Shown: positions 22,638 to 32,433 of the stretch, in pieces
Layout: every line of letters begins with the position of its first letter
How positions within the stretch are numbered: position 1 is the stretch's first letter
Assembly: GCA_020635695.1 (NCBI GenBank)
Contig: JACJZH010000007.1
Span: 62,001-126,000 of the forward strand
Length of the DNA stretch: 64,000 nt
Source: Flavobacteriales bacterium
Lineage (GTDB): Bacteria; Bacteroidota; Bacteroidia; Flavobacteriales_F; PHOS-HE28
Reading direction: 5' to 3'
The notes under the pieces: model-generated
Seen by the model: only the letters and a program-made list of their open reading frames with translations
Database searches by the model: none
What the model was told of the DNA's origin: nothing
Position numbers and translations under genes: made by a program

Positions 22638-22706
22638 CACCGGGATCAAGTAGGTCCCGGAGGGTGGCTTGTCCACTGACCGGGCGGAACAGAACGGATA
22701 CAACGT

Positions 22707-23639
22707 ATGAGGGGGATACTTACCGCAGCAGCGTGCGCGGTCATGGTGAGCGCTTCCGTCGCCCAGCAGGATCCGCAGTTCACGCAGTACATGTTCGACA
22801 GGCTGTCGATCAACCCGGGCGTGGCCGGAACTTCCGGGAGCATCTGCGCGACCGCCTTGCTCCGCCAGCAATGGTCAGGGTTCGACGGTGCGCCCAAGAC
22901 CGCGCTCTTCAATGTCCAGATGCCGATCTCCAAGATCAGCAGCGGCATTGGCGTTTCCGTGTTCGTGGACGAGCTCGGACAGCAGAAGAACACCCTCGCT
23001 CGCCTCCACTATTCCTTCCACCGCCGGGTGGGTACCGGAGTGCTCGGGATCGGCGTCTACGGTGGCCTCACCAGTCGCACCCTGGGCAAGGATTGGGTGG
23101 CCGTTGACAACGTGGGGGATGACAATGCCATCCCGGACAATGGCAATTCGGATTCCGGCTTCGACCTGGGGGCCGGCATCTACTACATGACCCCGAAGTT
23201 CTATGCGGGTATCTCCAGCACCCAGCTGCCGGAGACCGAGCTCAAGGACGTGTCGGTGCAGAACGCCCGCCATTACTATGTGCTCGCCGGATATGACTGG
23301 GCCCTCAACGGCAACCAGAAGTACACCCTGCAGCCCAGCGTTCTGGTGAAGAGCGATGGCACCAGCACGCAGCTGGACCTCACGGCCACCTTCCTCTATA
23401 ATAAGATGGTGTGGCTGGGCGTTTCGTTCCGTACGGAGGATGCCGTGGCACCGTTGATCGGCTACCAGCATGCCTTCAAGGACGGACGGAGCATGTTGAA
23501 GCTGGGTTACAGCTACGATGTGACCACCTCGGAGTTGAGCGACTACAGCAGCGGGAGCCATGAGGTCATGCTCAACTACTGCTTCACCATCGAGAAGAAA
23601 CCCGACCTGCAGATCTACAGGAACGTCAGATTCCTCTGA
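22707..23639 (+). CDS. porP: Type IX secretion system membrane protein, PorP/SprF family
   Basis: A 310-residue outer-membrane barrel. The signal peptide ends near SASVAQQ, and the family hallmark DPQFTQYMFDRLSINPGVAG follows directly (given here as separate pieces DPQFTQYMFD and NPGVAG). PorP/SprF proteins attach to the T9SS and retain or guide type B cargo at the cell surface. The gene stands 120 bp upstream of gldK and is the first gene of the gliding/secretion operon. The barrel closes with LNYCFTIEKKPDLQIYRN. One of several paralogues per genome in this group, so assignment to the core component is likely from context but not certain. Confidence 0.9.
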   Translation: MRGILTAAACAVMVSASVAQQDPQFTQYMFDRLSINPGVAGTSGSICATALLRQQWSGFDGAPKTALFNVQMPISKISSGIGVSVFVDELGQQKNTLARLHYSFHRRVGTGVLGIGVYGGLTSRTLGKDWVAVDNVGDDNAIPDNGNSDSGFDLGAGIYYMTPKFYAGISSTQLPETELKDVSVQNARHYYVLAGYDWALNGNQKYTLQPSVLVKSDGTSTQLDLTATFLYNKMVWLGVSFRTEDAVAPLIGYQHAFKDGRSMLKLGYSYDVTTSELSDYSSGSHEVMLNYCFTIEKKPDLQIYRNVRFL

Positions 23640-23759
23640 TCCTACGTAACCAGAACCGCAAAACTGCCGTTGGAAGTCTTGTCTGAAGTGTTCGTACACC
23701 CGGACCAGGTGAAGGCAAGGAACCTGCGAGGAAGCATCGAACGGCAAAAAAGGAAGACC

Positions 23760-25112
23760 ATGGAACGTCGACACATCCTGTATCTCGGCGTCATCGGCTT
23801 GCTGGCGACGAGCTGCGGACGAGGAGGCCAGGGACAGCTCATTGGTGTCCAGGGTAGACCGGATTGGTATCAAGTGGACCCCTATGGGATGAACTACATC
23901 CCCATGGGCTCCTATGTCATGGGGCCGAACGACCAGGACGCTCCCTACGCGATGGTGGCGAAGTCGAAGACGGTGTCCGTCCAGGCCTTCTACATCGACC
24001 AGACCGAGATCTCCAACAACGAGTACCGTCAGTTCGTGTACTACGTCCGCGATTCCATCGCCAAGACGATCCTGGGTGAGGAGGATATCGGAGAGCACAT
24101 GTTCTTCGAGGACGAGTACGGCGAGGAGATCGATCCCCCGGTGATCAACTGGAAGGAGCGTATCGACTGGTATGGCGAGGAGGAACGTGAGGTCCTGGAG
24201 GACATGTTCCTGAGCGAAGGTGAGCGGTTCTATCGCAGGCGCGAGATCGACACGCGCAAGTTGATGTTCGAGTACTACTGGATCGACCTGAAGGAGGCCT
24301 CCCGCAAGTCGGGAAAGGACCTGGACCTGAGCTACACCAACGTGAAGGGCCAGAACAATGCGATCCGTGGCCACGGCGACCGGTCCCAGTTCATCATCAA
24401 GGAGATCATCAACGTGTATCCGGACACCCTGGCCTGGGTGCACGACTTCACGTACTCCTTCAACGAGCCGATGACGGAGAACTACTTCTGGCATCCGGCC
24501 TACGACAACTATCCGGTGGTGGGCATCACCTGGCAGCAGGCGAACGCCTTCAACGTATACCGCACCCAGTTGATGAACAGCTGGCTGCAGCACAATGGGG
24601 AGGCGTTCGTGAACCGCTTCCGCCTGCCCACCGAGGCCGAATGGGAGTACGCCGCGCGCGGTGGACTCGACCTGGCCGCCTATCCCTGGGGCCACCCCTA
24701 CATCCGGAACCGCCAGGGTTGCTTCCTGGGCAACTTCAAGCCGCTGAACGGCAATTACGTGGATGACGGCGGCTTCCATACCGTTCCCGTGGACAGCTAC
24801 TCGCCCAATGACTACGGGCTGTACAACATGGCCGGCAACGTGTCCGAATGGACGAGCACCGCGTTCGATGAGAGCGTCTATGAGTTCGACCACGACCTGA
24901 ACCCGGAGTACAGCTATGACGCCTTGGCGAACGATCCTCCCTCCTTGAAAAGGAAGGTGGTCCGCGGTGGTTCCTGGAAGGACGTGGGGGCTTACCTGCA
25001 GGCAGGTACCCGGAGCTACGAATACCAGGATACTGCGAAATGCTATGTCGGGTTCAGGTCGGTGATGACCTTCCTGGGGCGTGGCAAGGCGGTGAACGCG
25101 GAAGATCTCTGA
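23760..25112 (+). CDS. gldK: T9SS/gliding lipoprotein GldK (PorK)
   Basis: An outer-membrane lipoprotein of about 450 residues: start at 23760, lipobox GLLATSCG around residues 13-20. The rest is a formylglycine-generating-enzyme-like (SUMF1) fold, recognised by NYIPMGSYVMG, TEISNNEYRQFVYYVRD, RLPTEAEWEYAARGG, GLYNMAGNVSEWTS and KVVRGGSWKDVG. GldK binds GldN to form the periplasmic ring beneath the outer membrane that surrounds the T9SS. The 30 codons upstream in the same frame lack a signal and are excluded. It is second in the order porP-gldK-gldL-gldM-gldN, as in Flavobacteriia. Confidence 0.95.
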   Translation: MERRHILYLGVIGLLATSCGRGGQGQLIGVQGRPDWYQVDPYGMNYIPMGSYVMGPNDQDAPYAMVAKSKTVSVQAFYIDQTEISNNEYRQFVYYVRDSIAKTILGEEDIGEHMFFEDEYGEEIDPPVINWKERIDWYGEEEREVLEDMFLSEGERFYRRREIDTRKLMFEYYWIDLKEASRKSGKDLDLSYTNVKGQNNAIRGHGDRSQFIIKEIINVYPDTLAWVHDFTYSFNEPMTENYFWHPAYDNYPVVGITWQQANAFNVYRTQLMNSWLQHNGEAFVNRFRLPTEAEWEYAARGGLDLAAYPWGHPYIRNRQGCFLGNFKPLNGNYVDDGGFHTVPVDSYSPNDYGLYNMAGNVSEWTSTAFDESVYEFDHDLNPEYSYDALANDPPSLKRKVVRGGSWKDVGAYLQAGTRSYEYQDTAKCYVGFRSVMTFLGRGKAVNAEDL

Positions 25113-25205
25113 CCCTATGGGACCAGCGCCGTTACCCTGACCCGGTAATGGCATTCCATGACAAGGACCAACTCTTCAGACCAACTTTTAAAGCAAGGAA
25201 GCAAG

Positions 25206-25997
25206 ATGAAACCAGGGAGCAAGAAGTGGAAGAACTTCATGGCCAAGTTGTATGGGATCGGGGCCGCCGTGGTGATCCTGGGCGCGCTCTTCAAGATCCA
25301 ACACTGGCCTGCAGCCGGCTTTTTCCTGATCACGGGTCTTCTGACCGAGGCGATCATCTTCTTCTTCTCGGCCTTCGAACCTCCTCATGAGGATCCCGAT
25401 TGGAGCCTGGTGTATCCGGAGCTGGCCACCGGCGAGCGTGCTGAAGGGGACGAGTTCAGCAGGGAGGACAACCGCTCCGTGACCGAGCAGTTGGATGACA
25501 TGCTGGAGTCGGCCAAGATCGAACCCGAGCTGATCGCCAGCCTGGGCGAGGGCATGAGGTCGCTGAGCGACCAGGCCCGCCAGATGGGCGAGATCACCGG
25601 TGCGGCCAGTGCCACCAACGAGTACGCCAGCAGCCTCAAGGAGGCGAGCAGCCGCGTGGGCGAGCTGAGCGAGCGCTACGCTCAGGCCAGTGAGAGCCTC
25701 GTGGGCCTCACCTCCAATGTGGACGCCGGCCGCAATGCCGGGGAAAGCCTGCAGAAGATGAGCGAGAACCTCTCCGCGCTCAACGAGATGTACGAAATGC
25801 AACTGCGCGGAAGCCGCGAGAAGCTCGAGGCCGCCAACCAGATGTTCGAAGGGGTCGGCGAGCTGTTGGAGAACCTCCGCAACTCGGTGGACGACACCAA
25901 GCGCTACAAGGACAACATCGCCGAGCTCAGCGAGAACCTGTCCAAGCTGAACACCGTGTACGGCAACATGCTGGCCGCGATGTCCGTGAACCGCTAA
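25206..25997 (+). CDS. gldL: T9SS/gliding motor protein GldL
   Basis: A 263-residue inner-membrane protein. MKPGSKKWKNFMAKLYGIGAA leads into the first membrane helix (AAVVILGALFKIQHW, with the conserved FKIQHWP) and a second helix (FFLITGLLTEAIIFFFSAF). The conserved Glu in LLTEAIIF lies within the second helix, which in GldL is linked to proton-driven rotation of the GldLM motor. The C-terminal 170 residues are a long coiled coil (LSERYAQASESL and MSENLSALNEMYEMQL). Start 25206 is preferred over 25158 because a purine-rich AAGGAAGCAAG precedes it. It lies between gldK and gldM. Confidence 0.94.
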   Translation: MKPGSKKWKNFMAKLYGIGAAVVILGALFKIQHWPAAGFFLITGLLTEAIIFFFSAFEPPHEDPDWSLVYPELATGERAEGDEFSREDNRSVTEQLDDMLESAKIEPELIASLGEGMRSLSDQARQMGEITGAASATNEYASSLKEASSRVGELSERYAQASESLVGLTSNVDAGRNAGESLQKMSENLSALNEMYEMQLRGSREKLEAANQMFEGVGELLENLRNSVDDTKRYKDNIAELSENLSKLNTVYGNMLAAMSVNR

Positions 25998-26045
25998 GCC
26001 TGTCCTGACCTGGGACTTCACTCTTCAAAACCAGCGACCTAGGAC

Positions 26046-27692
26046 ATGGCCAGCGGCAAACTTTCCCCGCGTCAGAAGATGATCAACATGATGTACCTCG
26101 TGTTGACCGCTCTGCTGGCGCTGAACGTATCCAAGGAGATCCTGGACAGCTTCGTGACCGTGAACAACGGTCTGGAGAACACCAAGGCTACCCTGAAGGA
26201 GAAAATGGACGAGACGTACGGCACCTTCGCGCAGTACGCCTCCGAGAACCAAGCGAAGTACGGGACCTCCTATGCCGCGGCACAGGGGATCCAGACCTCC
26301 GCTTCCGAGCTGATCACGTACATCGACCAGATCAAGGGCGAGGTGATCGCCAAGACCGAGGGTTACGAGAGCGTGGACCAGGCCTATGCCAACGACACGG
26401 TGATCAACCTGAAGTACATCGAGAAGAAGGACAACTACGATGTGATCACCGAGGTCATGATCGGTCCCGAGCCCGCCACCCCCAAGGAAGGCGAGTTCAC
26501 GGCCCGCGACCTGCGCACCAGACTTGAAGCCTTCCGCGACAAATTGAAGCAGGCGGCCGGCAACAACGAGGTGCTCATCGCGAGCATCGACCAGACCTTC
26601 TCCTTCCCGGATGAGAAGGAGGCGGGTGACACCGGTCCCAAGACCTCCTGGGAGTCGAAGAACTTCTACCATGTGCCCCTCGCGGCAGGCGTTACCATCC
26701 TCTCCAAGCTCCAGGGCGACATCCGGAACATGGAGAACGAGACGGTGAACCACCTGCTGGGCAGCGTGGAGCAGAAGAGCTTCAAGTTCAACACCCTGAC
26801 CCCGATCGTGAAGCCGCTGAGCAGCTACGTGACGGTGGGCGGCAAGTACCAGGCGGACATCTTCATGGGCGCCTATGACAACCAGAACCCGCCGGAGGTC
26901 TACATCTGCGGTCCGGGCGCCACCATCGACACCCTGAAGAAGGAGATCGTGGGCGAGGCCATCAAGCTGCCCATGGACGGGGCCATGGCCAAGTTGGAGC
27001 AGGGTGCGGCGCGTGCCGGTCTGAACACCGTGCGTGGCATCATCAAGTTCAAGCCCGTGGGCGGTGAGGCAGAGACCCGGATCTTCGAGACCGTTTACGA
27101 AGTGGCCCAGCCGAACCTGGTCGTGAGCCCCTCCAAGATGAACGTGTTCTATCGGGGTGTGGACAACCCGGTGACCATCAGCGTGTCCGGCTTCAGCGAC
27201 AAGGACATCCAACCGAGCGTGTCCAACGGCTCCCTGAGCAAGGGTGGTGAAGGCTGGGTGGTACGCCCGGGCAAGGACCGCGAGTGCATCGTCACCGCCA
27301 CCGTGACCAACCCGGACGGCAGCAAGAAGACGATGCAGGGCAACCCCTTCCGGGTGAAGAACGTGCCCAATCCGACGCCGTATTTCGCGGGCAAGTCGGT
27401 GGACGACGAAACCATCAAGAAGGCGGAGTTGACGGCCTCGCAAGGGGTGATCGCCAAGATGGTCGACTTCGAATTCGACCTGCGTTTCGAGGTGGTCGAG
27501 TTCAAGGTGACCATGATCGTGAGCGGCACGCCCATTGAGAAGTATACCAAGGGCCCTGCGCTCTCTGGTGAAATGAAGGAGATGTTCCAGAAGGCCAAGC
27601 CCGGCCAGAAGGTGTACATCGAGGGCATCAAGGCCAAGGGTCCGGATGGCACCATCCGCAGCCTGGGTTCGTTGTCCTTCAAGGTGGTCTGA
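26046..27692 (+). CDS. gldM: T9SS/gliding motor protein GldM
   Basis: A 548-residue protein with a single N-terminal membrane helix (MMYLVLTALLALNVSKEIL), preceded by the conserved KLSPRQKMINM. The large periplasmic part forms the shaft that transmits rotation from the GldL ring to GldK/GldN. Family segments seen: FYHVPLAAGVTILSKLQGDIRNMEN, FKFNTLTPIVKPLSSYV, SPSKMNVFYRGVDNPVTISV (each in shortened form here). It lies 48 bp downstream of gldL and 19 bp upstream of gldN. A second, diverged copy is found at 30685. Confidence 0.96.
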   Translation: MASGKLSPRQKMINMMYLVLTALLALNVSKEILDSFVTVNNGLENTKATLKEKMDETYGTFAQYASENQAKYGTSYAAAQGIQTSASELITYIDQIKGEVIAKTEGYESVDQAYANDTVINLKYIEKKDNYDVITEVMIGPEPATPKEGEFTARDLRTRLEAFRDKLKQAAGNNEVLIASIDQTFSFPDEKEAGDTGPKTSWESKNFYHVPLAAGVTILSKLQGDIRNMENETVNHLLGSVEQKSFKFNTLTPIVKPLSSYVTVGGKYQADIFMGAYDNQNPPEVYICGPGATIDTLKKEIVGEAIKLPMDGAMAKLEQGAARAGLNTVRGIIKFKPVGGEAETRIFETVYEVAQPNLVVSPSKMNVFYRGVDNPVTISVSGFSDKDIQPSVSNGSLSKGGEGWVVRPGKDRECIVTATVTNPDGSKKTMQGNPFRVKNVPNPTPYFAGKSVDDETIKKAELTASQGVIAKMVDFEFDLRFEVVEFKVTMIVSGTPIEKYTKGPALSGEMKEMFQKAKPGQKVYIEGIKAKGPDGTIRSLGSLSFKVV

Positions 27693-27711
27693 TCACTTTA
27701 ACGCCACATCC

Positions 27712-28572
27712 ATGATGAGGACCTGCAAGACCTTTCTGATCGGCGCCGCGCTGGTGGCCGGCATGCTGATCCCTGCCGGATCGCAGGCGCAGACGGTGCT
27801 CGATGGCGCCTACATCAAGGAGCACACCAAGACACAGCGCGTGGTGCCCTACACCTACATCCGCGAAGCGGACGTGATGTGGGCCCGCCGGGTGTGGCGC
27901 ACGATCGACCTGCGGGAAAAGCTGAACCATCCGCTGTACTACCCCACGGAGCCGATCAACGATCGCAAGAGCCTGTTCGACGTGGTCAAGCAGGCCCTGA
28001 TGGTGGACGGCAGCATCACCGCCTACGATCCCGGACCCCTGCTCCAGGACGATGAATTCCGGAAGCCGCTGCTGCCCAGCGAGCTGAAGGACATCTTCCT
28101 GCGCGTGGACACCCAGTACACCGAGAACATCTACACCGAGGAGATGGAGATGGTGGTGCAGGAGATCCCCCTGGAGAGCCGCGACATCAAGATGTACAAG
28201 GTGAAGGAGGACTGGATCTTCGACAAGCAGCGGAGCAAGATGGACATCCGCATCATCGGCATCGCGCCCATGAAGGAGATCCGGGGCGAGGACGGCGAGG
28301 TGCGGGGCTATGCACCCATCTTCTGGCTCTACTACCCCGAGTGCCGCTACGTGTTCAAGAACTGGGAGGTGTTCAACCGGGAGAACGATGCGGAGCGCCG
28401 CAGCTTCGAGAGCATCTTCTGGAAGCGCCAGTTCAGCAGCTACATCACCAAGTGGAGCAACGTGTACGACCGCCAGATCAGCGACTACAAGACCGGCATC
28501 GACGCCTTGCTGCAAGGGGAGGAGATCAAGAGCGCCCTGTTCGAGTTCGAGCACGACCTCTGGAACTTCTGA
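27712..28572 (+). CDS. gldN: T9SS/gliding protein GldN (PorN)
   Basis: A 286-residue periplasmic protein with a signal peptide (FLIGAALVAGMLIPAGSQAQ). Conserved motifs include READVMWARRVWRTIDLREK, LNHPLYYPTEP, EDWIFDKQRSKMDIRIIGIAP and PIFWLYYPECR. GldN joins GldK in the periplasmic ring of the T9SS. The start at 27712 (ATGATG) is the first that yields the signal peptide. It ends the operon: a strong terminator follows 26 bp after the stop. Confidence 0.95.
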   Translation: MMRTCKTFLIGAALVAGMLIPAGSQAQTVLDGAYIKEHTKTQRVVPYTYIREADVMWARRVWRTIDLREKLNHPLYYPTEPINDRKSLFDVVKQALMVDGSITAYDPGPLLQDDEFRKPLLPSELKDIFLRVDTQYTENIYTEEMEMVVQEIPLESRDIKMYKVKEDWIFDKQRSKMDIRIIGIAPMKEIRGEDGEVRGYAPIFWLYYPECRYVFKNWEVFNRENDAERRSFESIFWKRQFSSYITKWSNVYDRQISDYKTGIDALLQGEEIKSALFEFEHDLWNF

Positions 28573-28597
28573 CCCCCCTCTGAAGGACCCGTTCTGA

Positions 28598-28635
28598 AGG
28601 CCCCGCCCCGGATCCCCGGAGCGGGGCCTTTGCTT
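28598..28635 (+). terminator. Rho-independent terminator after gldN
   Basis: AGGCCCCGC at 28598-28606 pairs with GCGGGGCCT at 28621-28629, with an inner CCGG pairing in the loop, and TTTGCTT follows. It separates the secretion operon from the ABC-F gene. Confidence 0.8.
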
Positions 28636-28662
28636 GGGGAGTGCCGCCCTGCCGGGCCTCCG

Positions 28663-28670
28663 TACCTTTG
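28663..28670 (+). promoter_or_regulatory. -7 promoter element TACCTTTG of the ABC-F gene
   Basis: An exact TAnnTTTG match whose last base is 6 nt before the ATG of the ABC-F gene. If the usual spacing holds, transcription starts at or next to the start codon. Confidence 0.65.
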
Positions 28671-28676
28671 CCGGCC

Positions 28677-30606
28677 ATGATCACCGTACAGGGCCTCATG
28701 CTTCACTTCGGCGCCCGGCCGATGTTCGACGACGTCTCGTTCTTCATCGGGAGCGACGACCGCATCGGGCTCGTGGGCCGCAATGGCGCCGGCAAGAGCA
28801 CCCTGCTGAAGGTGCTGGCCGGAAAGCAGTCCTACGATGGCGGCACCATGGGCCGGCCCAATGAGATGACCTTGGGCTACCTGCCTCAGGAGATGACCCA
28901 TGAGCTGGAGCGGACCCCCTGGGAGGTGGCCGGCCAGGCGTTCTCGGAGGCGCGCGACCTCGATGCCTCCATCACCCGCATCGAGCAGGAGCTGACCACG
29001 ACCACGGACAACGAACACGCCATGGAGCTGGCCACCCTGCTGGCCCATGCCCATGAACGCCTCAGCGCGCTCGGGGCCGCCGACCACGACATGCAGGTGG
29101 AGCGCATGTTGAAGGGGCTCGGGTTCGTGGAGGCCGACATGCACCGCCCACTGGCCGAGCTGAGCGGGGGCTGGCGCATGCGTGCGGAACTGGCCCGGAT
29201 CCTGCTGATGCAGCCCGATCTGCTGCTCCTGGACGAGCCCACGAACCACCTGGACCTTCCCGCGATCCAATGGCTCGAGGACCTGCTCCGCACCTATCCC
29301 GCGGCGCTGGTCCTGATCTCGCACGACAAGACCTTCCTGGACCGCCTCACAACAAGGACCATCGAGGTGAGCAACGGACGGTTGATCGACCGGAAGGTGC
29401 CTTGGAGCCGTTTCGTGGAACTGCGGAAGCTCGAGCGCGAACAGCAGGGCCAGGCGGCCAAGGAACAGCAGAAGTACATCGAGCAGACCCAGGAGCTCAT
29501 CAACAAGTTCCGGGCGAAGAAGAACAAGGCGGCCTTCGCCCAGAGCCTGATCACCAAGCTGGAGAAGCTGGACCGCATCGAGGTGGAGGACGAGGACATG
29601 CGGAAGATGCTGGTCAAGTTCCCGCCCGCCCCGCACTCCGGCAAGCTGGTCTGCGAGGTGCACGGCGTGAGCAAGGCCTACGGCGAGAAGCGCATCTTCC
29701 GCGGGGCCGAGCTCACCATCGCCAAGGGCGAGCACCTGGCCCTGGTGGGGGCGAACGGCACCGGCAAGAGCACCCTGGTGCGCATGATCATCGGGGAAGA
29801 GCCCTTCGAAGGCGAGATCAAGCTGGGCCACAACGTGATCGTGGGCTACTATGCGCAGGACATGCCCGAACGCATGGACCCGAAGCGCACCGTGCTCGAG
29901 ACCGCCGAGGATGCCGCCAGCGAGGACAACCGGCCCAGGGTGCGGGCCATGCTCGGGGCCTTCCTGTTCAGCGGGGAGGACGTGGACAAGAAGGTGAAGG
30001 TGCTCAGCGGGGGCGAGCGGGCCCGTCTGGCGCTCTGTTGCATGCTGCTGAAGCCGCTCAACTTCCTGCTGCTCGATGAACCCACGCACCACCTGGACAT
30101 CCAGAGCAAGGACGTGCTCAAGGAAGCGTTGAAGAGCTACGATGGCACCTTCCTGCTGGTGAGCCACGACCGCGATTTCCTCACGGGTCTCACGGACCGG
30201 ATCCTGGAACTGGACGACCTGCGGATCCGCGACCAGCACCTGGACATCCTGGAGCTGATCGAAAAGCGCAAGGCCCTTGCAGGTGGCGGACATGGGGCGG
30301 TCCTCGGCCGAGCGGCCCGAGCGGCAGGCCAGAGGCCAGGGAAGTGGGAACGAGGCCAGGGAGAAGCGCGAACGCGAGAAGGAGCGCAAGCGCCTTCAAG
30401 GACAGGTGGACCGGCTGGAGAAGCGCCTGGCCGAGCTCGAGGCCGAGGAAAAACGCCTGAACGCCGAGCTGATGGCCGGCGGCAAGGACGCGGAGGCCGT
30501 GCAGGCCGGGTATGACCGCCTGGGTGAGCTGGCGAAGACCATCGCGGCCACCATGCAGGAGTGGGAACAGGCGGCCGAGCGGCTCGGTGAGCTGGAGGAG
30601 GCCTGA
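28677..30606 (+). CDS. ABC-F family ATPase, Uup/EttA-like (one homopolymer frameshift)
   Basis: A cytosolic protein of about 642 residues with two fused ATP-binding domains and no membrane part, typical of ABC-F proteins that act on ribosomes. Domain 1: Walker A GLVGRNGAGKST at about residue 36, signature LSGGWRMRAEL, Walker B LLLLDEPTNHLD. Linker with KEQQKYIEQTQELINKFRA. Domain 2: Walker A GANGTGKST, signature LSGGERARLAL, Walker B LLLDEPTHHLD. A C-terminal coiled coil (EKRLAELEAEEKRLNAEL) is reached only after removing one extra C in CCC near 30275. It sits between gldN and the GldM-like gene but has its own promoter. Confidence 0.92.
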
Positions 30607-30684
30607 GGCCCCCGTTACACGGAGCACTTGCAGGCATTGTTTGGATGAGGCGCACTTCCGCGCATCATCAAAGCTCCCGATGCC

Positions 30685-32285
30685 ATGGCCCAGCTCCGCA
30701 TGCCTCCCCGTCAGAAGATGATCAACATGATGTACCTCGTGCTCACGGCCATGCTGGCCATGAACGTGAGCAAGGAGGTGCTCGACGCCTTCGCAGTGCT
30801 CGATGCCGACCTCGTGCGCAGCGAACAGGCCCACGCCGGGCGCTCCGCCCTGGGTATGCGGTGTTCGATGAGGCCGCCGTGAAATTCCCCGCGCGATTCG
30901 GTCGGCAGCGCGATCGGGCCCATGCTGTGAAGGCAAAGGCCGATAGCCTGGTGGCCCACATCGAGGCCCTGAAACGGAAGGCCATAGCCGAGGCAGAGGG
31001 CACCCCGGCTGACTCCCCGACTCTGCCTTCACCCTCATGGGCATCGAACACAAGGACGACCGCGAGACCCTCACGCGCATGCTGGTCGGTTCCGAACCGG
31101 CCGACCCGAGGCAGGGACCGGGCACGGCGCACGAGCTGAAGCAGCGTATCGCCGCGTTCCGCGACAGCCTCAAAGCCCTTTGCGGAAGCCGGGAACCCGG
31201 GTTGGCGGCCTCGCTGGACCTCCTTTTCGACCTCGGTGACCGTCGCGATGCCTCGGGCACCCGCAACAACTGGGAAAGCATGACCTTCTACGACGTGCCC
31301 CTGGTCGCCGGGATCGCCAGTCTCAGCAAGCTCCAGGCCGATGTACGCAGTGCGGAGAACGACGTGGTGAAGTGGCTGTACCGGCAGGTGGAACAGGACA
31401 CCTACAAGTTCAACACGCTCACCGCCGCCGTGGTGCCTCGCTCCACCCTGGTCATGCTCGGGGACAGTTTCCAGGCCGACGTGTTCCTGGCTGCGTACGA
31501 CGACCTGAACCCGCCCCAGGTGCTGCTGGCAGGCGGGTGCGGGGGAGGAGGTCCTGCGTCGGGGGGGGCAATGGCAAGAAGCTCCGCCTTGCGGCCTCGC
31601 AGGTGGGCGCGCAGGCCCATGAGGGGGGATCCGCTTTCAGGGGCCCCAAGGCATGCGTGAGCTGCCCTACCAGGTGGACTATCAGGTGATGGCACCCTTC
31701 CTCGTGGCCTCGCCCACCAAAATGAACGTGCTGTACCGGGGCGTGGAGAACCCGTTGGACCTTTCCGTGCCGGGCGTGCCTGCCGAGCGGGTGCGGGCCG
31801 TCATCGACAACGGTACTGTGGTACGCCAAGGTGGTGGCTGGGTGGTGAAGGACCTGCGCGGGCCTCAGGCCAAGGTGTACGCCGTGGTGGAGGATCCGGA
31901 TGGTGCCAGACGCCGGATCGGGCCGGTGCACTTCCGGGTGAAGGATGCGCCGCCACCCACTCCGGAGGTGGCCGGAGTCGGGCCTTCGGATACGCGCATC
32001 AAGCTCGGCAGGCTCCGAGCAGCCTCGGGCATCAAGGCCGACCTGAAGGATACGGAGTTCGATGAGCCTTGGCGGGTGCTCCGCTACCGATTCACCCTGC
32101 AACGCGGCGGGACTCCCATCGTCAAGGAGGTCCAGGGACAGGGATTCTCCGCCGAGGTCCAGGAGGTCCTCGCACGGCTTCGTTCCGGCGATGTGGTGCA
32201 TTTTGAAGGCATCCGTGCCCGACTGGCCAATGGGGAGGGCCCCATCCGCGACCTTCCCTCGCTGCATTTCGCCGTCGTCCCCTGA
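30685..32285 (+). CDS. Second GldM-like protein (several frameshifts)
   Basis: A diverged GldM paralogue of about 530 residues. It repeats the GldM plan: MPPRQKMINMMYLVLTAMLA membrane start, then YDVPLVAGIASLSKLQADVR, KFNTLTAAVVPRSTLV, SPTKMNVLYRGVENPLDLSV and a C-terminus ending SLHFAVVP. At least five one-base changes are needed (near 30857, 31016, 31545, 31555 and 31625), mostly in G runs, one of them eight G long. The C-terminal half is intact, and the homopolymer pattern is shared with essential genes nearby, so sequence error is more likely than decay, but a decaying duplicate cannot be excluded. No second GldL is next to it. It could pair with the resident GldL or with another motor. 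Confidence 0.75.
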
Positions 32286-32305
32286 TCGGGTTCGTCAACT
32301 TATCG

Positions 32306-32313
32306 TATCTTTG
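32306..32313 (+). promoter_or_regulatory. -7 promoter element TATCTTTG of the initiator tRNA
   Basis: An exact TAnnTTTG match ending 8 nt before the 5' end of the tRNA, the position expected if transcription starts right at the tRNA. No clean TTG -33 box was recognised. Confidence 0.75.
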
Positions 32314-32321
32314 CAGCCCAT

Positions 32322-32394
32322 TGCGGGGTGGAGCAGATGGTAGCTCGTCGGGCTCATAACCCGAAGGCCGCAGGTTCGAGTCCTGCCCCCGCTA
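32322..32394 (+). tRNA. Initiator tRNA-Met (anticodon CAT)
   Basis: The cloverleaf is complete: acceptor TGCGGGG / CCCCGCT, D arm GGAGCAGATGGTAGCTC, anticodon arm GTCGGG-CTCATAA-CCCGAA and T arm GCAGG-TTCGAGT-CCTGC. Two features mark it as initiator: three consecutive G:C pairs next to the anticodon loop, and no pairing between positions 1 and 72 (T and T). CCA is not encoded. A terminator follows 3 bases after the 3' end. The downstream nuclease ORF and a partial copy of this tRNA are described separately. Confidence 0.95.
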
Positions 32395-32397
32395 CAG

Positions 32398-32423
32398 AGA
32401 GCCCGGCACGTGCCGGGCTCTTT
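32398..32423 (+). terminator. Terminator of the tRNA, first copy
   Basis: AGAGCCCGGCAC is followed directly by its reverse complement GTGCCGGGCTCT and TT. The same hairpin recurs exactly at 32746-32772. Confidence 0.85.
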
Positions 32424-32433
32424 CATTGAGCTC

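Noticed and set aside
22875..25154. A 759-codon minus-strand open frame over porP and gldK
   Set aside because: Typical GC-rich shadow frame; the plus strand encodes two recognised T9SS proteins.
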